A stretch of 64,000 bases of DNA from Lignipirellula cremea (GCF_007751035.1 NZ_CP036433.1:6801001-6865000), one strand, 5' to 3'. Positions 35,493-44,953 are shown, counted from the stretch's first letter. Numbers and translations are program-made. The notes: generated by a model from the letters alone, not told the origin.

Positions 35493-37919
35493 CTATCCGC
35501 CCTGAGGCAAGCTGGCAGGGGAAGGTGCGTCTGCCGCAGCGCGGCTGGGGGATTCCATCACATCCAGGATAAAGCCGAGGATCTCCTGCGTTTCGACAGG
35601 GAGGGTGCGGCTTTGCTCGTAGCGATCATACTGGGACTGCAGCTGGGCGGAGGTCAACTGCAGGCCGCGGCGCTGCACGGCAACCTGAAAGGCTTCGGCT
35701 GCGGCCTTGCGGTCGGCCGGGTGGGCGCCGTTCTCGCTGGCCGCATCGACCAGCGCGTGTTGCGCCCTGGGCGTGGCGAGCAGGCCGAGCCCTTTGGCGG
35801 CGGCCTCCGTATAGGCGGGCGACTTCAGGGCGGCGATCAGGCCGTCTTCCACGGCAAGCAGATTGAAAAACGGATATCGCTGGGGCGATTCCAACAGCGT
35901 ATTCAGATGGGCCAGCGCCTGGCGCCCCTGTTCCAGCCGTTCGTCGGCGGAGATCCAGTCGCGTCCCGACAAAGCGGTCAGTTCATAAGCGTCATGCGCG
36001 AGCGAATCGACTTCGAACGGCTGCGGAAACGCCAGGGTCAGCGGGTCTTCTTCCGCAAACCGCTGCAGCTGGGGCAGGTTGATCACGCGGCACATAATGC
36101 CGATCGGAATCCGGGCGGTCCGCGGGTCGCGGCGAAGCTGTTGCACCACGCTGCGGAGTTCCGGCTGGTCAATGGCGTCGCTGATCAGGATCAACTGGAA
36201 GTCGGGCTCACGAAAGGCCTGCGCCAACAGGCTGCGGCCAGTCACGGCAAAGTCCGAGTCGAAACCGGAATGCTCCAGATGCGCGGCAAACGTCTGCGCC
36301 ACGCGCAGTCGCGGATATCCGATCAGGGCCCGGCGACGCCCCGTGGAACGGACCGCGCGGGTGAGCACGCCCAGCAGATCGCTGGAACCAGGGAAATCCC
36401 GCGTGGGGGCGATCCGCATAATGGCGCTGGCGGCGGCGGCCCGGACGCGACTGTCGCCATGCCGCATGGCCTGGGCCAGGGTGCGGGGCTCTCCATTGGT
36501 GGAAACCAGGAGCTGTTCGTCGCCGATTTCGGCCAGCACTTCGATCGCGCCGAGCGCAGCGCCGGTGCGGTGGCCCAGCAGCGCATGATGCAGGAGATTT
36601 TCCACGGCCGACGTTCCGGCTGCGGCTGCTTCTTCAAAAGCGCCCCCGTGACCTTGTGAAAGCGGCTGGTCAAAGGATTGCGTACGCTTCTCGACTTCGA
36701 GCGCGCTAAGCAGGTAGATCCGCCGGTATTCCTGGTTGTCAGGCGCCAGGTTATGCAGATCACGGGCCAGCTTGGAAGCGAGAGCCAGCGAAGCATCGGC
36801 GGCCGGATAACGAACCGGCACGGCCTGCTGCTGGTCTTCGTCCCAGCGCCAAACTTCGATGGCGCCGTCGGCGCCGATCACGTCGGGCGTTTCTCCTTGA
36901 AAGTAGGAGGTCGCCCTGGCCAGCAGATACCGCTCGGCCGTATCGGGGTTGGGGGCGGCTCCTAGAATTCGCACCAGGGCACGGTGGGCCGCCTGACGCA
37001 GCGGCTCGGGATAACTGGCGACCGTGGCGGGTCCCATCAGATAGGGCGCCGCGCGTTGCGACTTCATCGCTCCCAGCACGCGGGCGGCCTGGGTGCGCAG
37101 GTACGGGTCCTTGGCTTCCAGGGCCGCGATCAGCGGTTCTTCCGACAGCCCTTTCATTTGCACCAGGGCAATCGCGATATTTCGATGCTCAGGCACGCGG
37201 TCCGGATCCGCCAGCGCGGCAATCATGGGGACGATCGCAGGCGGACCGGCGTTTTCCAGTCCCGCCAGCGCCCGGCTGCGGGTGACAATGTCGGCGTCCT
37301 GCAGCTGCGCGACCAGGGTTTTCAAATGATCGGGTTCTTGCAACGCCTTGGTCGCCAGGCTGAGCACGCGGTCGGCGAACTGGCTGCCTTCGGGCTGCAT
37401 GCGGGGATTACGCGACAGGGCGAAGAACGGCCCTGAAGTGAATTCTTTCTGCAGCGCAATCAGTGTCGCATCATCAGGTTTGGCGTCTGTCAAACGGGCC
37501 AGATAACGTTTGGCCTCTGTCGGAGCTCCATAGTTGACCAGCGAGAACACGGCCCGCAACAACTGGGACGGCGTGGTCGGTTTCAGCTCGGCGATCGAAA
37601 CCAGCAGCAGATCGTTGGGCGGGGGCTCCGGCGGGTAGCTCGAGTTGGCCGGCGCGGTGGGAACCGCCAGCGTGCTATCGGGAAGGGTCGTCGGCGCCGG
37701 TGCGCCGCCTCCTCCGCCGCCAAAGGGGTTCGCAGGCGTGCCGCCTCCGCCGCCGAACGGGTTGGCGGGCTCGCTGCCGCCTCCGCCAAACGGATTGACC
37801 GGAGCGGGACTGGCGCCTCCGCCGAACGGATCGCTGCCGGCGCCAAACGGATCGGCCTGGGCGAAGAGCATTCCGCTCGATGCGGCCAGAACCGCTACGA
37901 AGACGACGCTACGAATCAT
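35493..37919 (-). CDS. Secreted HEAT-repeat protein with degenerate receiver-like domain
   Basis: The 808-residue protein has a signal peptide (VVFVAVLAASSGMLFAQ) followed by glycine-rich repeats of the NPFGGGG type (about five copies, residues ~22-75). A long helical array with HEAT-like units follows (VTRSRALAGLENAGPPAIV, DPYLRTQAARVLGAMKSQRA, DSRVRAAAASAIMRIA). Around residues 530-640 there is a receiver-like alpha/beta segment (LRVAQTFAAHLEHSGFDSD, FQLILISDAID, TARIPIGIM) that looks unable to be phosphorylated in the normal way. The protein should act outside the cytoplasm, yet it directly precedes a cytoplasmic sigma-54 activator gene. The function is unknown. Confidence 0.78.
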   Translation of the reverse strand: MIRSVVFVAVLAASSGMLFAQADPFGAGSDPFGGGASPAPVNPFGGGGSEPANPFGGGGGTPANPFGGGGGGAPAPTTLPDSTLAVPTAPANSSYPPEPPPNDLLLVSIAELKPTTPSQLLRAVFSLVNYGAPTEAKRYLARLTDAKPDDATLIALQKEFTSGPFFALSRNPRMQPEGSQFADRVLSLATKALQEPDHLKTLVAQLQDADIVTRSRALAGLENAGPPAIVPMIAALADPDRVPEHRNIAIALVQMKGLSEEPLIAALEAKDPYLRTQAARVLGAMKSQRAAPYLMGPATVASYPEPLRQAAHRALVRILGAAPNPDTAERYLLARATSYFQGETPDVIGADGAIEVWRWDEDQQQAVPVRYPAADASLALASKLARDLHNLAPDNQEYRRIYLLSALEVEKRTQSFDQPLSQGHGGAFEEAAAAGTSAVENLLHHALLGHRTGAALGAIEVLAEIGDEQLLVSTNGEPRTLAQAMRHGDSRVRAAAASAIMRIAPTRDFPGSSDLLGVLTRAVRSTGRRRALIGYPRLRVAQTFAAHLEHSGFDSDFAVTGRSLLAQAFREPDFQLILISDAIDQPELRSVVQQLRRDPRTARIPIGIMCRVINLPQLQRFAEEDPLTLAFPQPFEVDSLAHDAYELTALSGRDWISADERLEQGRQALAHLNTLLESPQRYPFFNLLAVEDGLIAALKSPAYTEAAAKGLGLLATPRAQHALVDAASENGAHPADRKAAAEAFQVAVQRRGLQLTSAQLQSQYDRYEQSRTLPVETQEILGFILDVMESPSRAAADAPSPASLPQGG

Positions 37920-38032
37920 TTGCGTACCCCACTTGTTCCAATGCGAAAATTGCTCACGGACGCTTCCGCCCGCCCGACGCGACAGGGTCGCAGGGGTCAG
38001 GCGGATTCCGCGGGCCCGCCGGATGATCGCGG

Positions 38033-39421
38033 TCAGGATTGGCTGCTGCTGAGCCGTTCCTTCCAGAATTTCACCTGGCGTTGCACCTCGGCAGGTGCTG
38101 TAGAACCATAACTCACAAACGCCTCCACGGCGTTTTTTACGCCTAACACGTTGTAAACAGTGTAATCAAGACTGGCGTCGACACTCTTGAATTCTTCCAG
38201 AGTCAGGTCTTCCAGACGCACCTGTTGATCCATTGCTCGGCGGACGAGCGATCCGACCGCATGATGCGCCTGCCTTTGCGGGGTTCCGCGACGAATCAGG
38301 AATTCCATCAGCGAGGTAGCGTCCAGATAGCCCGTATCCAGCCGCTTCTGGATCTGCTCGCGGCGCAATTCGGTCTGTTCGATCATCAGGGCGGCCAGCG
38401 ACAGGCAATCTTTGACGGTGCGGACCGAATCAAACAGGGCCGGCTTGTCCTCTTGCATGTCCCGGTTGTACGCCAGGGGCAGGCCCTTCATCAGCACCAG
38501 CAGCGTCTGCAGGTTGCCGATAACACGGGCCGACTTGCCGCGGATCAGCTCCAGCACGTCGGGATTGATCTTTTGCGGCATGATCGAAGAACCGGTGCAA
38601 AACTCCTCCGGCAGCTTCAGAAAGTTGAATTCGGCCGTCGACCAGATAATCCACTCTTCCGCCCAGGCGCTCAAATGCTCGGCGATCATGGTCAGAGCGA
38701 ACGCCGTTTCCAGGACGAAGTCGCGGTCGCTGGAAACATCCACGCTGTTCCGCGCGACGCTTTCAAAACCCAGTTTGGCGGCGACCATTTCACGGTCGAT
38801 CGGGATGCTGGTGCCGGCGACGGCCGCACTGCCCAGGCTGCAGATATTGACCCGCTTGCGGCAGCTTGCCAGGCGACGCCGGTCCCGATGGAATTTTTCA
38901 ATAAAGGCCAGCCAGTAGTGGGCGGCCAACACCGGCTGGGCCCGCTGCATGTGCGTATAGGCCGGGATGATAAAGTCAGCGTCTTTGGTGCAACGGGATA
39001 AAAAGGCCCGCTGCACGTCGTACAGGCACTTGTCAATATGGTCGATGGCGTTCCGCACCCACATGCGCATGTCGGTGGAAACCTGATCGTTCCGGCTGCG
39101 GCCGGTGTGGAGCTTTCGTCCGAGGTCGCCCAGGCGATCGATCAGGGCCTGTTCGACATTCATATGGATGTCTTCCAGGTCGATGCTGAGCTTGAGCGTT
39201 TCTTCTTCGATTTCCTGCCGGATTTTGAGCAGTTCGGAAGCGATCTGCTCGCTCTCTTCCTGGGTCAGAACGCCGATCGAGTGCAGCATTTCCGCATGGG
39301 CGATGGAACCGTCGATATCGTGCGCCAGCAAGTGCCGATCGAAACTTACGCTCTCGGTGAACTTCACCACCAGCTTGTCAGTCGGCTTGTTGAATACGCC
39401 GCCGTGGGAAGGGCTTTCCAA
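38033..39421 (-). CDS. argH: Argininosuccinate lyase
   Basis: The 462-residue enzyme splits argininosuccinate into arginine and fumarate, the last step of arginine synthesis. It has the fumarase/aspartase-superfamily signature GSSIMPQKINP with the flexible catalytic-Ser loop. Other conserved blocks are LEDIHMNVEQAL, LHTGRSRNDQVSTDMR, AYTHMQRAQPV and PLAYNRDMQEDK. The N-terminal HGGVF replaces the usual WGGRF. The start is a TTG at 39421, preceded by CTGGAG; no ATG suits the family start. No other arg gene is in the window. Confidence 0.95.
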   Translation of the reverse strand: MESPSHGGVFNKPTDKLVVKFTESVSFDRHLLAHDIDGSIAHAEMLHSIGVLTQEESEQIASELLKIRQEIEEETLKLSIDLEDIHMNVEQALIDRLGDLGRKLHTGRSRNDQVSTDMRMWVRNAIDHIDKCLYDVQRAFLSRCTKDADFIIPAYTHMQRAQPVLAAHYWLAFIEKFHRDRRRLASCRKRVNICSLGSAAVAGTSIPIDREMVAAKLGFESVARNSVDVSSDRDFVLETAFALTMIAEHLSAWAEEWIIWSTAEFNFLKLPEEFCTGSSIMPQKINPDVLELIRGKSARVIGNLQTLLVLMKGLPLAYNRDMQEDKPALFDSVRTVKDCLSLAALMIEQTELRREQIQKRLDTGYLDATSLMEFLIRRGTPQRQAHHAVGSLVRRAMDQQVRLEDLTLEEFKSVDASLDYTVYNVLGVKNAVEAFVSYGSTAPAEVQRQVKFWKERLSSSQS

Positions 39422-39643
39422 AATCGGGTCTCCAGCTGGTTTTTTGGCCTGCGCAAGGGGGTTGGGGGTCCCTTTCTTCTTATGCTAAATACCGAAGAAA
39501 ACCTTGTCAATGAACGTCCCGCAAGGCTTGCCTAGGAAATAGGCAGGCGTTCAGGCGCCCCTGCTGTGCAGCCGCTGCAATCGGAGAAATCCACGCACAA
39601 CCTGAAAACCAGTTGAACGTCGCAAAGCCAGAAACGCCAACGA

Positions 39644-39684
39644 CTAAAAGAAAATCTTCGGGCCCAAACGGACGGACGGGCCCG
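39644..39684 (-). terminator. Terminator after TIM-barrel gene
   Basis: CGGGCCC (39659-39665) pairs with GGGCCCG (39678-39684). Read on the minus strand, it is followed by AAGATTTTCTTTT. It lies 45 nt beyond the stop of the gene ending at 39729 and probably ends that transcript. The rest of the 307-nt gap before argH shows nothing else. Confidence 0.5.
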
Positions 39685-39728
39685 CGACGAGGGCCGTTTG
39701 CTTAAGATGTATGCAGGTGCAGAAATTC

Positions 39729-41204
39729 TTAATTTAGATGCTTTTCCCGCAACGATCGCAGCGATTCCAGCGCCGGTTTCGGTTCGTGCTGGGCGTCGAA
39801 CAGCCCGCCATGCGGGAATTCGTGCGGGTTGGCGTCGCAACGCTGGCTCCACACCAGCCCATGCACCGACTGCTTGGAAATCAGCAGCGGAACCAGCCGT
39901 TCCACAAGGTCCCGCTGATCCTCCGGCGTCCAACTCTTGTCGCCCAGGTGAACCTGGCAGTTCCGCCGGGAATTAGGATCGGGCGTGTTGCTGCTGGGCA
40001 CGGTCAGAAACAGGATCAGCGGCAGGCCCAGGACGGCCCAGCGATCGATCTGCTGGCTGAACTCCAGCGGGTCGCGGAACAGGCTGCCGCGGGGGGAGTA
40101 CCCCAGGTTAATCTCCAGTCCGATGCCGGCGATGCCCAGGTCGGCGCGAATTAGCGCGTCCGCAAAATGCAAAGGCGACAGGTCAAAAGCTTCCGTCCGC
40201 AGATATTCGGCCCAGGGCTGATCAAAGGTGATAATCAGCGGCGCCTTGCGGTCTACTTCACGGACCGCATCGATGGCCGTCACAGCCAGTTTAAGCTTTT
40301 GCTCTTCGCTCAGCGTCAGGTCGCCGGCCAGGTTCAAGCCGGCCGCGCAGTTCCAGATATGGACGGACCCTATATAACGCTTTACTGCGGCCTGGACCTG
40401 CTGTATGACACAGGACTGGATGTTTTCAAAGTCGTCGTCCCACAGATAAATCCAGTCCGGCAGGTCGTGGGAATCGATCCGCAGCAAGGGACCGGCGCAA
40501 ACTTTCAGCCCCTGGTTGCGGCACCACTGGATCTGCTGGTCAACCGCCGTCCAGTCCCGTTCGCCGGCGTTTTCTTCGATCGACTTCCAGCACAGCGGGG
40601 TCGCCGCCAGATTGAACGTCGCCAGAAACTGTTCGGTTTCCGCCTTGTTCAGCGGTTTGATCTCGGTATTACAGCCCAGCAGCGTCGCCAGTTTGGGGGC
40701 CGACTGATGCCGGATCTGCAGCACCTGCTGGGAATAGTCGGCGGCCAGCAGATCGATCGCATCCAGCGTCAGAGCAATGCAGCGCTGGGCGTCGGACTCG
40801 GCCGCGTCGCTGGCGTCGGTCACGGCCTGAAAGAACAATCGCGTCGTTTCCTGCACCAGTTCCGGCAACTGGGGGGACGTTCGCAGGCCGGCCGCCTTCC
40901 AGTTGGCCCATTGGTTTCGCAAGCGGTTCAAGGCGCCGCGGGCCAGTTCAATGGTCAGATGGTAGGGTCGCGGCCGTTCCATCAGGCTGGCGGTGGACAG
41001 CAGGACCTCGCCGCGGCCAGCCACCAGCCAGGGCATAAACAGATTGCCTGACTCGCTGATTTCGCGATGAAAGGAAAGCTGCCCGTCGACTTCGCGGTTT
41101 CGGCTCTGCCAGGGAACGCCTTCCATGCCGGCCAGATAGGCGCGTTCCACCGCGCGGGGCGGTAGTCGTTCCGGATTCGGAGCCAAAAACAGGAACTGTC
41201 CCAT
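39729..41204 (-). CDS. TIM-barrel, glycoside-hydrolase-like hypothetical protein
   Basis: The 491-residue protein lacks a signal peptide. The first ~180 residues are mixed; the rest reads like a TIM barrel of the GH10/GH42 kind, with successive strands such as LKVCAGPLLRIDSHDLPDW, YIGSVHIWNCAAGLNLAG, APLIITFDQPWAEYL, GIAGIGLEINLGYSPRGS and LPLILFLTVPSSN, and ending in VHGLVWSQRCDANPHEFPHGG. Glutamates in IGLEINLG could serve as a nucleophile, but the catalytic pair is not certain. I recall similar sequences annotated as endoxylanase-like in planctomycetes. A cytoplasmic role is implied. The ATG at 41204 begins a MGQFLFLAPNPE opening. Confidence 0.62.
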   Translation of the reverse strand: MGQFLFLAPNPERLPPRAVERAYLAGMEGVPWQSRNREVDGQLSFHREISESGNLFMPWLVAGRGEVLLSTASLMERPRPYHLTIELARGALNRLRNQWANWKAAGLRTSPQLPELVQETTRLFFQAVTDASDAAESDAQRCIALTLDAIDLLAADYSQQVLQIRHQSAPKLATLLGCNTEIKPLNKAETEQFLATFNLAATPLCWKSIEENAGERDWTAVDQQIQWCRNQGLKVCAGPLLRIDSHDLPDWIYLWDDDFENIQSCVIQQVQAAVKRYIGSVHIWNCAAGLNLAGDLTLSEEQKLKLAVTAIDAVREVDRKAPLIITFDQPWAEYLRTEAFDLSPLHFADALIRADLGIAGIGLEINLGYSPRGSLFRDPLEFSQQIDRWAVLGLPLILFLTVPSSNTPDPNSRRNCQVHLGDKSWTPEDQRDLVERLVPLLISKQSVHGLVWSQRCDANPHEFPHGGLFDAQHEPKPALESLRSLREKHLN

Positions 41205-41499
41205 CGGTTGCCAACATCCCTTTAAGGGAGTATTCCCTTCTGGTCAGGCCAAAGTCAGCGCCGCCGGCAATGGAGGCGCCGGCCCTCGACTTTGCGAAAT
41301 CATGCGTTAGTGCGGCGGATCCCTGAGCGGACCAGGAGCAGAATCGTGCGATCCCGCGAAAAACACCAAGGTGCGAGTCTAACCTGGCGGAAAATCGCGT
41401 TCAACGGGCAGAACTCCCGACGTCGCAGAAACGGCGCAAGCGTCGCCCTGGCGGAGGCTGGCTGGCCGGTCCGCAGCGGCTGTTCTTCGGGCCGATCTG
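41205..41499. other. Divergent intergenic region (left part)
   Basis: This part of the 404-nt gap between the TIM-barrel gene (minus) and the PQQ-like gene (plus) contains no clear RNA gene, palindrome or promoter. Short open frames here carry no recognisable protein features. The right part holds the promoter candidate at 41500-41528. Confidence 0.35.
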
Positions 41500-41528
41500 T
41501 TTACACTCTGCTGGGGGTATGGGATAAA
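41500..41528 (+). promoter_or_regulatory. Sigma-70-like promoter candidate for PQQ-like gene
   Basis: TTTACA at 41500-41505 (5 of 6 to TTGACA) and GATAAA at 41523-41528 (4 of 6 to TATAAT) are spaced by 17 nt. The first codon of the downstream gene is 80 nt further. Planctomycete promoters are poorly characterised, so this rests on the general consensus only. Confidence 0.4.
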
Positions 41529-41608
41529 CAGAGAAACCTTGTCGATCCGTCGTGCTGTTTGCCGCGATTCTCCGCTGTTTGCCTCCGCTATTTGCAAAGG
41601 TCGTTCGC

Positions 41609-42853
41609 ATGTTGTCGTTCCCTCGCTGGTCGTTTCTCGTGGGCGGCTGCCTGGCCCTGTTTCCTGTGTTCACAGCGCAAGCGGTTGATTCCCCGCAATT
41701 CCTTGGCGCCCAGCGGAATGGCATTTCGGCGGAAAAAGGGGTGCTGCCCGCCTGGCCGGCCGATGGTCCCGAAGTCCTGTGGCGCTCGCCCGTCGGCGAA
41801 GGGATGTCGGCCGTGGCGGTCGCTGGCGATAAAGTGGTCACCCTGCGGCAAATCGGCGGCAACCAGGAGGTCGTCGCCCTGGACGCCCAGACGGGCGATA
41901 TCCGCTGGCGAACCCCGGTGGGGAATGCCTATGAAAACTCGCAAGGCGACGGCCCTCGGGCCACGCCGACGATCGCGGGCGAGCGGATCTTTGTCTTTAC
42001 CGGGGACGGCGTGCTGGGCGCGTTCCAGCTGTCCGATGGCGCCAAAATCTGGCAGAAAAACGTCGTGATGGAAAATCGCGGACAAACGGCCGACTACGGC
42101 ATGGCGTGTTCGCCGCTGGTCGCAGGCGATCTGGTCATTGTGCAAGCCGGCGCTCCGAACGCGACCCTGGTGGCCTGCGATGCGGCCACCGGCGAACAGA
42201 AATGGAAGGCCGGCGACGGACCGGCCGGCTATTCGTCCCCCGTTTTGCTGAACGTGGGCGGACGGCAGCAGATCGTCGCTCTGGCCGGCAGCCAGGCGCT
42301 AGGCGTTTCGCTGGAAGGAAAACTGCTGTGGGAATACGATTTTGAAACGGCCTATGAATGCAACACGGCCAGCCCGATCGCCATCGACGGCATGGTGTTC
42401 CTTTCCGCCGGCGAAAATCACGGCAGCGTGCTGCTGGAACTTCGCCCGCGCGACGACGTATTCCAGCCGACAGAAAAATGGGAATCGCTCCGCGGCGGCA
42501 GCGTGCTCCGCAGTGAATGGCAAACGCCAGTGCTGATCGACGGCTATCTTTACGGCTTCGACAACGTCGGCAGCGCCGGCCCCGTCACACATTTGACTTG
42601 CCTGGAGGCGGCCACCGGCAAGCGGATGTGGCAGGAAACGCGCTTCGGCAAAGGGAACCTGATCGCAGTCGACGGCAAACTGCTGATGACGACCTTCACC
42701 GGCGAGCTGGTCCTGGCGAAGATCGATCCCCAGGAATACAAAGAGCTGGGCCGCACCCGGCTGACAGGCCCCACTCGCCAGGCCCCCGTCGTCGCCAACG
42801 GCCGTATCTATCTCCGCGATAATCGCGAAGTCGTCTGCCTTTCGGCAAAGTAA
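41609..42853 (+). CDS. Secreted PQQ-like beta-propeller protein (second copy)
   Basis: The 414-residue protein has a signal peptide (SFLVGGCLALFPVFTAQA) and the SPQFLGAQRNGIS opening of planctomycete PQQ-like propellers. Blade motifs include VALDAQTGDIRWR, ACDAATGEQKWKA, YGFDNVGSAGPVTHL and CLEAATGKRMWQET. It is shorter than and clearly divergent from the copy at 18905-20194. No quinoprotein catalytic residues can be recognised. The likely location is the periplasm. I set the start at the ATG at 41609, where the signal peptide begins. Confidence 0.85.
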   Translation: MLSFPRWSFLVGGCLALFPVFTAQAVDSPQFLGAQRNGISAEKGVLPAWPADGPEVLWRSPVGEGMSAVAVAGDKVVTLRQIGGNQEVVALDAQTGDIRWRTPVGNAYENSQGDGPRATPTIAGERIFVFTGDGVLGAFQLSDGAKIWQKNVVMENRGQTADYGMACSPLVAGDLVIVQAGAPNATLVACDAATGEQKWKAGDGPAGYSSPVLLNVGGRQQIVALAGSQALGVSLEGKLLWEYDFETAYECNTASPIAIDGMVFLSAGENHGSVLLELRPRDDVFQPTEKWESLRGGSVLRSEWQTPVLIDGYLYGFDNVGSAGPVTHLTCLEAATGKRMWQETRFGKGNLIAVDGKLLMTTFTGELVLAKIDPQEYKELGRTRLTGPTRQAPVVANGRIYLRDNREVVCLSAK

Positions 42854-42883
42854 CACGGCCCGGCGGCTCCTTCCTCTCCAACT

Positions 42884-43049
42884 CTTAATCTTAATCCTTT
42901 TTGGAGCGACGAACGGAACCGCCTGTGCTCGATCGTAATTTGTTAGTTGGACGACCCGGGCTTGCTTGATGGAGCCGTCCCGCTGGGGATTAAGATTAAG
43001 ATTAAGATTAAGTTTAAGAGGAAGAGGAAGAGGAAGAGGAAGAGGAAGA
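42884..43049. repeat. Hexanucleotide tandem array with distant inverted partner
   Basis: From 42988 the sequence is a run of 6-bp units: GATTAA four times, GTTTAA once, then GAGGAA five times, ending near 43049. CTTAATCTTAATCC at 42884-42897 is the exact reverse complement of 42987-43000. It lies between the convergent genes ending at 42853 and 43071. Slippage can explain the array; the inverted copy 90 nt away could form a long hairpin. Confidence 0.75.
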
Positions 43050-43070
43050 ACGGAAGGAGTCGCCGCCTTT

Positions 43071-44537
43071 TTACCCCGGCCCTTTGCCGGCCTGGCTGAC
43101 TTCCTTCTTCACTTGCAACAAGGCCTTCGCCTCCGGCATCGCCTTATAGAACGGGTCGAGCGGGAAGCAGCCGGAGATGATCCCGTTCCGCGGCGCTGTG
43201 GTGCAATCGCTGAACGTGCGGCAGATCTTCTTCCGGGCCATCGTTCCTTGCGACAGCGTATCGGCCGGCAGCTCGGGATACGACAGCACCATCCGGCCCA
43301 GTCCCACGGCGTCAACCCAGCCGGCCCGCACGACCGCCTGGGCCGCATGCGGCAGGTAATCCTGCAGGTACGAATAGCCTGTTCCGACCAGCGGCATTTC
43401 CGGCGCCGCCTGTTTCAGGGCGCGGACCGCCTGGATCTGTCGGGCCACGCCGACCAGTGGGTCTTCCGGCGGCTGGTAACCATCGCTCGGCGGGAAGATG
43501 GCCGGCCGCTGCATGTGCGGATTGTAATAAGGGCTGCCGCACGTGACGTTCACCGCCACCACTCCCTCCTGATGCAACGCCTGGATCAGGGCGATCGGTT
43601 CCGCCAGATCCCAGTCCAGCGGGTTCTGCGCGTCGACGCCAAAGCCAAAGGAATACGGCAGCAGCTCCGCGTAATCGACCGGCCGGCCGCTGTCGCCGTC
43701 GGGAATATAAGGCGGCGAGTCAAAAGCGCTCAACCGCACCACCACCTGCAGCTCGGGCAGCTCCTGGCGAATCCGCCCGATGATCGTCCGCAGCAAGCGG
43801 GTCCGGCCAGCAAAGTCGCCGCCGTAGGGACCAGGGCGGGACCGGGCGCCAAGGAACTCATGCAGCAGATAGCCGTGACACGCTTTGACATCCACAAAGC
43901 GAAAACCAGCCTCCCAGGCCAGCCCGGCCGCGACCACGTAGTTATCGATCAGCGTTTCCAGATCATCGTCGGTCCAGACCACGGAGTCATCGCCCGGGTC
44001 AATACCGCAGCGCGGATCGAGCAGCGGGTGATGGTATGCGATTCGCGGCTCCCACGCTTTGGAGTGGGGCCGGCTGAATCGGCCGGAGTGTGTCAACTGC
44101 AGCCCGACCAGCAAATCGTCGATCTTGCCGAACTGTTCGGCATGAGCTTCCTGGCAAGCGGTGAGCAGACTGGACAGTCCGTGTCGATTGGCGGAAGTCG
44201 CCAGCGTTTGTCGCGGGTTGGCCCTGCCATCGGGCTGGACGGCCGCCGCCTCGCCGCCCCAGATCAGCTTGGCCCCGGATCGGCCAAAATTTCGCCAGCG
44301 ACGCAGGGTCAACGGCGACGGCGATCCATCCGCTTCGGCGTCCCAGCCTTCCATGGGATGGATGCACCAGCGATTGCCGGCCCGCAGCGGGCCGATTTGC
44401 AACGGCTCCGCCAGGGGAGAGCCCTGCTCGGCGGTCAGCACGTCGTCGTCCAGCGGGATTTCCACCCCCAGGGCGTCCAGGCGTTCTCGCAGCGCCGCAA
44501 CTGTTTTCAGCTGGGCAATTTTGGAATAGCGGCTCAT
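43071..44537 (-). CDS. Old Yellow Enzyme family NADH:flavin oxidoreductase
   Basis: The 488-residue FMN-binding TIM-barrel protein resembles the OYE/2,4-dienoyl-CoA reductase family. Landmarks are IHPMEGWDAEADG, LIWGGEAAAV, GLQLTHSGRFSRP, the catalytic-region CHGYLLHEFLGARSR (usual form H-G-Y-L-L-x-x-F-L-S), GPYGG and the phosphate-binding VGLGRMVLSYP. After the barrel there is a Cys-containing stretch CRTFSDCTTAPRNG with a further Cys 11 residues on. It echoes the Fe-S cysteine region of dienoyl-CoA reductase, but the spacing is unusual. The C-terminal NAD-binding domain of the long family members is absent. The substrate is unknown. Confidence 0.86.
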   Translation of the reverse strand: MSRYSKIAQLKTVAALRERLDALGVEIPLDDDVLTAEQGSPLAEPLQIGPLRAGNRWCIHPMEGWDAEADGSPSPLTLRRWRNFGRSGAKLIWGGEAAAVQPDGRANPRQTLATSANRHGLSSLLTACQEAHAEQFGKIDDLLVGLQLTHSGRFSRPHSKAWEPRIAYHHPLLDPRCGIDPGDDSVVWTDDDLETLIDNYVVAAGLAWEAGFRFVDVKACHGYLLHEFLGARSRPGPYGGDFAGRTRLLRTIIGRIRQELPELQVVVRLSAFDSPPYIPDGDSGRPVDYAELLPYSFGFGVDAQNPLDWDLAEPIALIQALHQEGVVAVNVTCGSPYYNPHMQRPAIFPPSDGYQPPEDPLVGVARQIQAVRALKQAAPEMPLVGTGYSYLQDYLPHAAQAVVRAGWVDAVGLGRMVLSYPELPADTLSQGTMARKKICRTFSDCTTAPRNGIISGCFPLDPFYKAMPEAKALLQVKKEVSQAGKGPG

Positions 44538-44953
44538 CGATCATCCTGCTGGCAGTAGCATCCGGTCAGAGGGAGGTTTCTAATATTAGCAGAAAACGGA
44601 CGAGCGTCAGGCCGACCGCCGCTGCCGCACGCCCGGGGATAAGTCCCGCCCTTCGCCGCTGGGAAATGTCCCGATGCGGGCGCCATGAGGAAAGCCATTT
44701 ACCACGGGTTCTGTGGGAACCGGGCAGGAATGGTTAATACCGTCGCGCCGATTTTGCCGATAGTGACTGTTACAGGGGCGAATCGAGGCGCGAAGTGCGG
44801 CCCTGCCAGATAACGGCTTGAGTAGTGGCTCAGGGGCAGTGCGATCCGTGGGCGACGGTAGACACCCTTGGCGATCCCAGCGAGCTGTATTTTGCGACGC
44901 ATGGGGTGCGCCCGTTCGTCTGCTCTCCATCAATTCACAGGGATGATGAAGTA
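44538..44953. other. Divergent intergenic region, 416 nt
   Basis: The gap separates the OYE-type gene (minus) from a secreted-protein gene (plus) and must hold both promoters. I found no well-spaced -35/-10 pair. A minor inverted repeat (CGGGTTC with GAACCG, near 44704-44722) is present. Open frames on both strands here are out of line with any family and look spurious. Confidence 0.35.

Noticed and set aside
42988-43049. Possible CRISPR array
   Set aside because: The period is 6 bp with no spacers; it is a microsatellite.
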